Assembly (NCBI GenBank): GCA_012845835.1
Contig: JABAKD010000023.1
Coordinates: 16,302,702 to 16,366,701, forward strand
DNA length: 64,000 nucleotides
Reading direction: 5' to 3'
Origin: Undaria pinnatifida
Lineage: Eukaryota > Sar > Phaeophyceae > Laminariales > Alariaceae
Shown here: positions 47,380-57,367 of the stretch, in pieces
Layout of the letters: every line of letters starts with the position of its first letter
Position numbering within the stretch: position 1 is the stretch's first letter
Program-made: the position numbers and the translations under genes
The notes under the pieces: model-generated
Seen by the model: only the letters and a program-made list of their open reading frames with translations
What the model was told of the DNA's origin: nothing
The model's database searches: none

Positions 47380-49610
47380 AACAAATTGAATTTGAAATTT
47401 GCGGGATCGGCAATAACAATTTGAAGTGGAAATGTGCGAAGCGGACCAAGGCTAGTGCGGGAGGAGGCTCCGCTAACAGTGGGGGTGGTGGAGGTTCAGG
47501 ATCAGGCGTGTGGACGCTGGTCGGGCAAGAACGGGACTCAGCTTCTTCTGGCAATCCTGATTGGCCGTTGACGGCTGCAAACAATTTGAATTTGAAATTT
47601 GCCGGATCGGCAATAACAATTTGAAGTTAAAATTTGCGAAGCGGACTAAGGCTAGTACGGGAGGAGGCTCCGCCAACAGTGGGGGTGGTGGAGGTTCAGG
47701 ATCAGGCGTGTGGACGCTGGTCGGGCAAGAACGGGACTCAGCTTCTTCTGGCAATCCTGATTGGCCGTGCCCGAGCAAGGGTTGTGACGGCTTCCTCATC
47801 GCACGAAAAAGAAAAAACAGAAGTTCCCAGTACGCTGTCTGCGACACCTGCAGGAGTGACGACCCTTCCACGTGCCAAGCTTTTCATAACCTTAACCAGA
47901 AGCACTGGGGAAGCGGCGACAACCCTCGTGTATGTGACTGGTGTGACGCGGGCACCTGTGATTCACCTTCGATCGGCGTCCCTAACGAAGGAGCTGAGAG
48001 CTTGACGAAACGTGAGTTTCATTTCTTCGTGTTGTTGGAATGTGATGTTTGCTGTCAGCTACTGTACTACTGATGCTGAGAGTTTGTTCCCGTTGTCAGT
48101 GTGTTCAGCGCCGTGCGACATAGGTAAGACACTAGATGTCAACACCCTGTATTTTCGGTAGTGCTGCGTTGAGTGCTGGCTGAGTGTGCTGCAAATTGTG
48201 CGCAATAGACTATGTGGTTTTGAGTGTTGGTGAACTCAAGCGAACCCTGTTTCCAATAATGATGCACATTGAAATTTACATTGTTTGACCTTGTGTGCCT
48301 GTCTGCAGCGTTTGCTGTAGCATGTGTGTGCTACACCAGCGTGGTCGAACTACTACACGGTGTGGAAGCTGTGTTTGGGGACGCGTAGCCTGAACAAACT
48401 CAAGTTCGCCTTGGTGGTCACGGAGGGCAGTCCCGTCGTCGCGGTAAGCATGTTGTACTAGTTGTCTACGCAGTGAAGCTGCGGGCTGTGATTTCTTTTT
48501 CATGCGTACAACCAAACACACTTTTTGTATGTGCGAGTACGTGTACGGGGAAGTCCCGTCATCGGGGTGTAAGCGGGGGTTGTACAACGTACAACCAAAC
48601 ACACTTCATGTATGCACGACTACGAGTACGGGGCAGTCCCGTCATCGGGGTAAGCGGGGGTTGAACAAGTGGTCCATGCAGTGACGCTTTGTGCTATGAT
48701 ATAAACACACTTTTTGGATGTACGACTACGACTACGTGGTATCTATACATGTAAGACGCAATGAAAACGGGCAAGTCCCATCACGGGGGTCAGCCAGGGT
48801 TGTAAAAATGGTCCATGCAGTGATAAATAACACAGCAGCATGATACCATCAGCACCAGTCGCAGTACACACTGGAGGTTGATATATAGCAGTAAACAGAA
48901 GCTGAAGTTAACCTGGGTGATGCTGGAGAGCAGTCCCGTGATTGGGGTTAGCGAGTTGTTCATGTAGTGACGCGGTGTACTACTACTGTTACTCATTTTT
49001 CATACAACCACATAAACTCTTTGTATTAACGAGTACAAGTAGGGTGCGCAACCTCTTCAGGAATCGCAGTACACGTCGGTCGTAAGAGTATTGATAACAG
49101 CAGTAATAGGGTAGTACGGAACAATATATACAGCAGGTACTGACTCTTACCCTTCGTTGTCGGTATTCCGCCGGTAGGCCTTATATAACAGTATACCGGG
49201 GCTTACGCTTACCAGTTGCGACTGTGAATCCCGTTCGTTCCTGTCCCAGTGGTGGTTTCATAGGTGTTAGCAACGTTGTGGTACCAGGCAGGGCTTTGCC
49301 CATAAACGACCGCTTTTATTACATCAGTGTTAAATTGTACGACTTCCTTTCAAACTTTGGAAACCGACGGCAGCTACGTGGCCTTACTATTTTGAACATT
49401 CACTGAACGCTAGGTATTTCCATCCGTTGTTGTCGTTTGCAGAAGCCCTGCGAAGCAGCCGCCGAGGGCCGCCAAGTCGGCGAGGACATAAACAAGAAGT
49501 GCACCGGCGACATCAAGGTCGGTGACCTCCTGAAGAAGGCAGGCTACCACTTGCTCGATATACATCCCGCATTCCATTCCCACGGTGCCAAGAGGGCGTT
49601 CGACATCGAG
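47380..49610 (+). CDS. cysteine-rich zinc-ribbon-like protein, copy 1 (3' truncated)
   Basis: Exon 1 ends at 48011 (donor GTGAGT), exon 2 is 48340-48443 (acceptor ACACCAG, donor GTAAGC) and exon 3 is 49443-49610 (acceptor TTTGCAG, donor GTACGT). Phases agree across both introns. Exon 1 carries a glycine/serine linker, then CPSKGCDGFL…YAVCDTC…CQAFHN…RVCDWC..GTC, a paired CxxC pattern like a zinc ribbon. Exon 2 has WSNYYTVWKLCLGTRS; exon 3 has KPCEAAAEGR and DLLKKAGYHLLDIHPAF. A ~185-bp internal duplication (47371-47565) lies upstream in exon 1. No ATG opens the frame, so the start lies in an unseen exon or is lost. The last exon is missing: sequence jumps at about 49690 into copy 2's 5' flank. 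Function unknown; a nucleic-acid or protein-binding role is inference. Confidence 0.5.
48444..49000 (+). repeat. intronic minisatellite derived from the exon 2 end
   Basis: The exon 2 edge (GGCAGTCCCGTCGTC plus GTAAGC donor) recurs in the following intron near 48548, 48633, 48770 and 48930 as GGCAGTCCCGTCATCGGGGT variants. Several keep a GTAAG. The same pattern follows in copies 2 and 3. Confidence 0.75.
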
Positions 49611-49696
49611 GTACGTTCTACTCTTATCTTGAATCCTGTGTGTCACGAGTCGAGACATCCATGTCTCTTGCTCAAGACTAGGGGATTGCGTGCGGA

Positions 49697-49716
49697 TAAA
49701 ACTATATACCTAGACC
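49697..49716 (+). promoter_or_regulatory. possible TATA-like element of copy 2
   Basis: ATAAAACTATATACC precedes the shared 5' block CTAGACCTCG; the same word precedes copy 3 at 59037. Its position at the unit start fits a TATA element, but there is no transcript evidence. Confidence 0.3.
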
Positions 49717-49939
49717 TCGCTTCCCTCGGACGTCTCGCTCGGCATATCCTCCCCCCTCTCAGCCCTTCTTAGCTCGTAATTGCCGAAAAAAAAATTAGTT
49801 GCTGGGGAAAAGAACCGTCCCGAAGTTCCCTGCCTTCCTTGCTTTCCCTAGTCTAATTCTTACTTACTTTTTAGCTCTCATTGATCTTTACTGCTTGCTC
49901 TCTGATATTTTTATTTTGCTTTTTCAGCAACTTCTTTTT

Positions 49940-52411
49940 GTACTTTTATTTGAAGTTGGCCAATTGCTGGCTGTTGAGAGGGAATTGCCGTTGACGGCTG
50001 CAAACAATTTGAATTTGAAATTTGCCGGATCGGCAATAACAATTTGAAGTTGAAATTTGCGAAGCGGACCAAGGCTAGTGCGGGAGGAGGCTCCGCCAAC
50101 AGTTAGTGGGGGTGGTGGAGGTTCAGGATCAGGCGTGTGGAAGCTGGTCGGGCAAGAACGGGACTCAGCTTCTTCTGGCAATCCTGATTGGCCGTGCCCG
50201 AGCAAGGGTTGTGACGGCTTCCTCATCGCACGAAATAGGAGAACCAGGAGTTCCCAGTACGCTGTCTGCGACACCTGCAGGAGTGACGAGCCTTCCACGT
50301 GCCAAGCTTTTCATAACCTTAACAAGAAGCACTGGGGAAGCGGCGACAACCCTCGTGTGTGTGACTGGTGTGACGCGGACACCTGTGATTCACCTTCGAT
50401 CGGCGTCCCTAACGAAGGAGCTGAGAGCTTGACGAAACGTGAGTTACATTTCTGTTGTTGTGCTGTGATTTCTTTTTCATGCGTACAAACACACTTTTGC
50501 ATGTACGAGTATGATACGTGTACGGGGCAGTCCCGTCATCGCGGTGTAAGCGGGAATTGTACAAGTACTCAGGTCTACGAGTAGACCTATGCAGTGACGC
50601 TGTGTGATGCGATTTCTTTTTCATACGTACAGCCAAACACACTTCATGTATGTACGACTACGAGTACGGGGCAGTCCCGTCATCGGGGTAAGCGGGGGTT
50701 GGACAAGTGGTCCATGCAGTGACGCTTTGTGCTGTGATATAAACACACGTTTTGGATGTACGACTACGACTACGTGGTATCTATACATGTAAGACGCAAT
50801 GAAAACGGGCAAGTCTCATCACGGGGGTCAGCCAGGGTTGTAAAAATGGTCCATGCAGTGATAAATAACACAGCAGCATGATACCTCAGCACCAGTCGCA
50901 GTACACACTGGAGGTTGATATATAGCAGTAAACAGAAGCTGAAGTTAACCTGGGTGATGCTGGAGAGCAGTCCCGTGATTGGGGTTAGCGAGTTGTCCAT
51001 GTAGTGACGCGGTGTACTACTACTGCTGCTGTCACTCATTTTTCATACAACCACATGAACTCTTTGTATTAACGAGTACAAGTAGGGTGCGCAACCTCTT
51101 CAGGAATCGCAGTACACGTCGGTCGTAATAGTGTTGATAGCAGCAGTAATAGAGTAGTACCGAACAATATATACAGCAGGTACTGTCTCTTACCCTTCGT
51201 TGTCGGTATTCCGCCGGTAGGCCTTATATAGCAGTATACCGGGGCTTACGGTTACCAGTTGCGACTGTGAATCCCGTTCGTTCCTGTCCCAGTGGTGGTT
51301 TCATAGGTGTTAGCAACGTTGTGGTACCAGGCAGGGCTTTGCCCATAAACGACCGCTTTCATTACAACAGTGTTAAATTGTACGACTTCCTTTCCAACTT
51401 TGGAAATCGACGACAGCTACGTGGCCTTACTATTTTGAACATTCACTGAACGCAAGGTATTCCCATCCGTTGTTGTCGTTTGCAAAAGCCCTGCGAAGCA
51501 GCCGCCGAGGGCCGCCAAGTCGGCGAGGACATAAACACGAAGTGCACCGGCGACATCAAGGTCGGTGACCTCGTGAAGAAGGCAGGCGACCACTTGCTCG
51601 ATATACATCCCGCATTCCATTCCCACGGTGCCACGAGGGCGTTCGACATCGAGGTACGTTCTACTCTTATCTTGTGTCCTGTGTGTCACGAGTCGAGACA
51701 TCCATGTCTCTTGCTCAAGACTAGGGGATGGCGTGCGGATATAGTCTATGAAGTGCGGCTCTTTTTCCAAGTACCAAGAGCAAGTACAACAATACCACAA
51801 CAATTACTAACAGCGAAAGGAGCTCCAATAATTTGGATGGTTACGACGTCTGCTGGAGAGAAGTACGAATACTTTTTTACACATACTTATGTGATAAGGC
51901 TTAGTTTGGGTAAGCTATTGGTTAACCTGTGCAAGTGGTCAAACGGACTAATACCCCACTAAAAATAATACCTTAACAAATGGCGTCGTCGACAGACCAT
52001 GGGTTTTTGGGTCGTGAGTTCGATCCCCACATCCACCATAATAAACTTTTTCAGATTTTCCCATGGCGAACTTGAAAAATACTCTCCCCGGTTTACCCAG
52101 GAAATGAAACGGCTTGGATAAATGACAGGTCCGCCCGTATATCCGGCCGACCTTCTATCCCGCCGTTTAAGGGGGGGAGAGTGTTATAAGGCTTAGTTTG
52201 GGTAAGCTATTGGTTAACCTGTGCAAGTGGTCAAACGGACTAATACCCCACTAATTCCTTGACACTTATCGACGTTCTCCCGCCCTGCTTCAACGTTTGT
52301 GGACAGATCCACAAGACCATCGACAAAAAACAAGAGTGCAAGGTGCTGGGTACCTCCGCTGAGGAGGAAGAGTCCAAGCAAGCCTGCATGCTCCTTCGGA
52401 AGCAATGTTGA
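49940..52411 (+). pseudogene. zinc-ribbon-like gene, copy 2 (broken)
   Basis: Homologous to copy 3 but with at least four lesions. A 4-bp insertion in the glycine linker (about 50104) brings a stop and frameshift. Exon 2 is absent: after the exon 1 donor at 50439 the sequence jumps to intron repeats. The exon 3 acceptor is TTTGCAA rather than TTTGCAG, before 51486. A 373-bp terminal-direct-repeat element sits at 51891-52263 in the last exon region. Exon 3 (51486-51653) and the last-exon body (52265-52411, ending ACMLLRKQC then stop) are otherwise well preserved. The damage order is unknown. Confidence 0.75.
51891..52263 (+). mobile_element. TRIM-like element with tRNA-like core
   Basis: Terminal direct repeats of ~81-87 bp (51891-51977 and 52183-52263; GATAAGGCTTAGTTTGGGTA at the starts) are flanked by a perfect 6-bp duplication ACTTAT (51885-51890, 52264-52269). 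A purine tract (aagggggggagag, 52169-52181) precedes the right repeat and a TGG word follows the left one, as in LTR elements. The 200-bp interior has a tRNA-like piece with B-box-like GAGTTCGATCC and CCACCA. No protein is encoded. Copy 3 shows the empty site. Confidence 0.85.
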
Positions 52412-52940
52412 CAGCACGTTCTTTATAGAACGTTAAGTTGTGGTTTATTATACCAGCATCGTTTTTTGAGAACTATGCCTAAATGCGTGCTCTTCGTCTT
52501 TCAGGAATACAAATAAATGTACTTCACATGTTTGCGGTGTGTGCGTTCAAGTTCCTGCTTCCAGCATGTTTTTTTTGGCACTGCGCTCCTTTACATCTTA
52601 TTAAGTTGTAGTTTTTCTGTCTCTATCCTTGACAAGCGCGTGCCTGGTGTTTATGCACTGCGATAATTATTGATGATCGACTTAGAGAGAGAGCTATTAA
52701 TAAGTGTACAGGACCTAGGTGCTACCTGAGAGGTGGAAGGATATGCCAAGCAAGTCCTCCGACGTGCCCATCATGGATTGGGCGAATGGATGATAATAAC
52801 AAACTCATAATCATAATCGTCTCTATCCTGTACCGTTGTACTATATATGGACCTCTTGGCATTTTCAAGTCGCCAGTTGCGCCATTTGTGCTTCTTTTCC
52901 GCCTTTCTACTGAATGTCTATTCCTCCTTCCGCAAGCGTA

Positions 52941-52963
52941 GCGGGCGGCGCCCAGCCGCCCGC
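52941..52963. repeat. GC-rich hairpin module at gene-unit end
   Basis: GCGGGCGGC / GCCGCCCGC with a GCCCA loop, in the context CTTCCGCAAGCGTA…GAGCGAAGCCCTTGTAT. The same module ends copy 3 (62054-62076). At 53768-53788 it is reduced to one flank without the palindrome. Confidence 0.85.
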
Positions 52964-53099
52964 GAGCGAAGCCCTTGTATAGTCTATGAAGTGCGGCTCT
53001 TCTTCCAAGTACCAAGAGCAAGTACAACGATACCACAACAATTACTAACAACGAAAGAAGGAGCTCCAATAGTTTGGATGGTTACGACGTCTGCTGGAG

Positions 53100-53270
53100 A
53101 GAAGTACCAATACTTTTTTACACATACTTATCGACGTCCTCCCGCTATGCTTCAACGTTTGTGGACAGATTCACAAGATCATCGACAAAAAACAAGAGTG
53201 CAAGGTGCTGGGTACCTCCGCTGAAGAGGAGTCCAAGCAAGCCTGCATGCTCCTTCGGAAGCAATGTTGA
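53100..53270 (+). pseudogene. zinc-ribbon-like gene, isolated last-exon fragment
   Basis: A partial duplicate holding only the pre-exon intron (from 52977), the last exon and the 3' flank. The last exon is open and reads as in copy 3, with LIDVLPLCFNVCGQIHK, one glutamate fewer in the acidic run, and the ACMLLRKQC end before TGA. Directly upstream is a GC-hairpin module, so it has no other exons. Confidence 0.7.
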
Positions 53271-53788
53271 CAGCACATTCTTTATAGAACGTTGTGGTTT
53301 TTATATACCAGCATCGTTTTTTGAGCACTCTGCCTAAATGCATGCTCTTCGCCCTTCGGAATACAAATGTACTTCACATGTTTGCGGTGTGTGCGTTCAA
53401 ATTCCTGCTTCCAGCATGTTTTTTTTGGCACTGCGCTCCTTTACATCTTAAGTTGTAGTTTTCCTGTCTCTATCTTGACAAGCGCGTGCCTGGTGTTTAT
53501 GCACTGCGCTAATTTATTATTGATGATCGGCTTAGAGAGAGCTACTAATAAGTGTACAGGTGCAACCTGAGAGGTGGAGGCATATGCCAAGCAAGTCCCC
53601 CGACGTGCCCATCATGAACTGGGCGAATGGATGATAATAACAAACTCATAATCATAATCGTCTACATCGTTTACCGTTGTACTGTATATGGACCTCTTGG
53701 CATTTTCAAGTCGCCAGTTGCGCCATTTGTGCTTCTTTTCCGCCTTTCTACTGAATGTCCATTCCTCCTTCCGCGAGCGAAGCTCTTG

Positions 53789-53953
53789 TACAGAGGATGA
53801 TACCTTTACTGGTACGTACGTACTGCTGCATTGCCGTACTGCTGCCCTACGATTATTTTGTTCTTTCAGCACTTAATATACAGAGGATACAGCACCAATT
53901 TGTTCTTGTCCGCCATACCGGCCGGCAACAGGCATATTTCGGGAGTACCACCA
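53789..53953 (+). mobile_element. Helitron 3' end fragment
   Basis: Matches the last ~165 bp of the Helitron family (CAGAGGATGATACCTTTACT… to GGCATATTTCGGGAGTACCA). It is joined head-to-tail with the next Helitron fragment, as in tandem Helitron insertions; the final CTAG has become CCAG. Confidence 0.7.
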
Positions 53954-55013
53954 GCCCGAGAGCATTATAACCAACAAATCGGCTGCTGCTCGCCTGTCAG
54001 GTGTATTGCTCTAGGTACTGCTGCATTGCTGTACTGCTGTACTGGGTAGGTTCGTGGGTGCATGGTGGGTGGTGTTTTGCTGTGCTGTACGTACTGCTGC
54101 ACTGCTGTTCTGATGTACGTACTGCTGCACTGCTGTTCTGCTGTATGTAGTAAAGGTTTGGTCGGTGGGTGGGTGGAGCGTGCACTGCGTCGTCCGTGGT
54201 GGGTGGTAGGGCCGTTCTGTAGGTGGGAGTCTTCTTTTTGCTGTTTCCTGTTTCATAAGAACCAACCAACTAACTGCGCCCCGCGTACCAGGTGTATAGT
54301 GCTGTACGTACTGCTGCACCGCTGTTCTGATGTACGTATGTACTGTTCTGATGTACGAACTGCTGCACTGCTGTTCTGCTGTATGCAGTAAAGGTTTGGT
54401 CGGTGGGTGGGTGGAGGGTGCACTGCGTCGTCCGTGGTGGGTGGGTGGACCGTTCTGTAGGTGGGAGTCTTTTTTTTGCTGTTTCCTGTTTCATAAGAAG
54501 CAACCAGCTAATTGCGCCCCGCGTACCAGGTGTATACTGCTGTACGTACTGCTGCACGGCTGTTCTGATGTACGTACTGCTGCACTGCTGTTCTGCTGTA
54601 TGTAGTAAAGGTTTGGTCGGTGGGTGGGTGGAGGGTGCACTGCGTCGTCCGTGGTGGGTGGGTGGGCCGTTCTGTACGTGGGAGTCTTTTTGCGTCCTGT
54701 GGGAGATGAACTCTTTCTTTTGTTTCTACAATACCGGCCTCCCACTGGTGCTTGGGAGTACCACCGTCCCCACTGCTGCACTCCTTTGTCCTTTACTACC
54801 GTACGTTCTACTGCTGCCGTGATATCATTATTGTTTTGCAAAACTTACATCGTCTACAGAGGATGATACCTTTACTACCGTACGTACGGCGGCATTGTCG
54901 TACTGCCCTGTTATTATTTTGTTCTTTTAGTACTGAACACAGAGGATACAGCACCACTTTGTTTTTGTCCGCCATACCGGCCGGCAACTGGCACATTTCG
55001 GGAGTACCACTAG
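53954..55013 (+). mobile_element. Helitron, copy 3 (5' truncated, internal tandem repeats)
   Basis: Begins mid-element at CCCGAGAGCATTATAACC (compare 46500) and ends GTACCACTAG before a T, with the GCCGG-CAA-CTGGC hairpin (54980-54992) 21 nt from the end. A 215-240-bp unit containing GGTTTGGTCGGTGGGTGGGT repeats about three times (54139, 54381, 54596). Confidence 0.82.
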
Positions 55014-55024
55014 TATCCAGTAAA

Positions 55025-55340
55025 ATCGTATAATCGGGGCGGGGGAGGGGGGGGGGAGTTCCAACACTTTTCGGTCGCATAAATGTATAGGAGTTTACTG
55101 TATGCGTGATGCTATGTCTAGGCCATGGTGGGGGTGGCGGTGAATGAGGGGGCGGGGGTGGGGGGGGTACATTTGAACATGAAGGCCATAAAAACAAATT
55201 GACCTACTGCATGGATGGCTCGAAAGGTCAAGAGGTGATAACACCCGGCAGTGTTCATTATTCTGGTGGATTTCGATTTTAGGCGGGGCCGCGGGGGAGG
55301 GGAGTGCGTGTGGTGGGGGGGGGGCGACAAGGAAACAGAG
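55025..55340 (+). repeat. G-run-rich repeat unit
   Basis: One unit of the family at 34410-35240, sharing TGCTATGTCTAGGCCATGGT, ATGGATGGCT and TTATTCTGGTGGATTTCGAT with G runs. It starts just after the Helitron end. Confidence 0.75.
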
Positions 55341-55874
55341 GTGGATGCGAGCAAAATATTTTACCTGCGTGCTAAGTGCAGATGCCCATTACATACCAGA
55401 CTACCGTGAATTTCTTAAATGCGGTCTACGTCTGAACATCGACGCCACCGTGTACATATTATTGTCGTTTAGCACCACCCAATGTACCGACAAGTCACGT
55501 TGACATCGCCGCCAGAATATAATATATAGTCAGCGCGATCTACCTTCACTGTTACCGCGCAAAAGTAGCCAGCCCAACATACACACCGGCGTGCGTGCGT
55601 GGTCTCTACTGCTATTAATACTACTACTGCTACTGCACTACTACTACTGTACCAAATGCAGTATTGCCCCTCTCATTAGACAACCGTATTGAAGAAATCT
55701 GTAAATGGCTTGAAACTTACAACAAGATAAGACTGACTGCGTATACCCTACGACGCGCGGCCAAGAATTTATTAAATTACCCCCCTTCCGCTGGGTGACC
55801 TCGCCCGGGCACACCGCGTCCACCAAGAAACTGGTGTTCTCGGCGACGAAAGAGGTTATCCGCAACGAAAATAC

Positions 55875-56983
55875 CAGGGATGTGCACGGAGTAAGAACCG
55901 CTCCGCCGAGCGGTTTTTCACTTTTAAATCTCCCGGAGCGGAGCGGATATTCGCCCGTGGGAAAAGTCACGGATTACTACGGAGCGGATATCCGCCGCTA
56001 CAATTTTCACGGACTATTGCGCAGCGGATATCCGTCGCACGTTTTTTTTTCACGGAGCGGTTTATCTCACTCCGTCGAGCAAACCGCACACAAGCGCAGC
56101 ATTTCCCCACGGTGCACCGAAGCAATTATCCGTTCAAATGATACGGTTAACAGTGCAAATGATACGGATATCCGCGAGTGAATGCCAGTAAGTACGAAAT
56201 GATACGTTGTGTACTGGCGGATAACATGGCTATTTTTGTCTGAGGAACCTTGTGGCGGCCAACGTCCAGCACCAAAGGAGAAAGGTGCACATGTAAACGT
56301 TGCGTCCCCCGAGAAAATAAACAAAAACAAGACTGTTGAATATTGACTCCTTGAACATGTATTTGCTGAAAATACATCATAGAGCAACAGGGGCCAGGGC
56401 AGCAGACGCCCAACGGCAGCAGCGTCTGACCCAGACCCACGGCTCTCCATGACAAAAGACAAAAACAATGAAATTGTGAAACCAACTAGAAAACAACAGT
56501 GAACAAACAATAAAACGACCACCTGTTCATATTACGTTGTTTACGCGGGGCGGGGGATGGATGCCGTCGCTATGGGCGCCATGCAAGGAATATACTGTTA
56601 TATGCATCAAGTTGTTCTACGGTATGTTATCCAGCATTCTGAACAATTTCTACCGCGGCAAAACCGTGACTTTCAGTGGTTCGATCCGTGAGATATGCTA
56701 CGGAGTACCTACGGAGTGGGTCGAACCGCTCCGTAGAAAAACCGCATTCTACGGTTTCAACCCCGCGGAGCGGAATTTTTTGTCATGCCACATAGCGAAG
56801 CGGAGCGGATTTTCCTAGTGTGTTACGGAGTGGAGCGGATCGGATATCCGCTTCTGGGAAAAGTCGCGGATTGTCACGGAGCGGATACCCGCCGCTACAA
56901 CTCTCGCGGAGCGGTGCGGTTTGATCGAACCGCTCCGTAAAAAACCGACCCGCGGATATGTTCTCACTCCATATACATCCCTC
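55875..56983. mobile_element. hAT element H with GGATATCC-rich ends and perfect 8-bp target duplication
   Basis: Flanked by identical GAAAATAC octamers (55867-55874 and 56984-56991). Inverted termini share AGGGATGTGCACGGAGTAAG with about 4 mismatches over 23 bases. Each end carries many CGGAGCGG, GCGGATATCCGC and ACCGCTCCG words (55895-56180 and 56640-56950); the ~450-bp middle is unique. No transposase frame is present. The near-intact ends and exact duplication suggest a fairly recent insertion. Confidence 0.93.
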
Positions 56984-56999
56984 GAAAATACGAAACTGC

Positions 57000-57367
57000 A
57001 AACATGAAGTTGTGCTTTCTGGCTCTGCCAGAATAAGGATGTTACCCTAAAGCAGGATTTCAGGTTTGTTGCGAGGGGGCCGATGCTGTACGGATGCGAG
57101 AATCAGCAAACGGTCGAATCACTTGTTTCCCGGGAAGTATCTCAGCCTGACGGGTTTCTTGTGCTTGGAATCACTTGTTTCCAGGGAAATATCTCAGCCT
57201 TTTGGTTTTCTTGTAGTGCTCGGTTTCTTATAATTACGTAACTAATACATCAGCCTGGCAGCCTGGGTTTCCCATTCATCCTTTCTTATACGAGTGTGGG
57301 AACCGTAACCGAGATGTGACCTAAAAATAAGGAACGATGGTCGTTTATTTTCTGGTTTAATCTTATA
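57000..57367. other. anonymous sequence with a short tandem repeat
   Basis: GAATCACTTGTTTCC..GGGAA.TATCTCAGCCT occurs twice at about 57117-57200. Related CTCAGCCT…TTTCTTA words recur near 62155 and 62390. Confidence 0.5.

Noticed and set aside
47473-47871. Minus-strand frames of 122-132 codons conserved in all three gene copies
   Set aside because: They are antisense to exon 1. The plus strand has the cysteine pattern and phase-consistent splice sites, so these are shadows.
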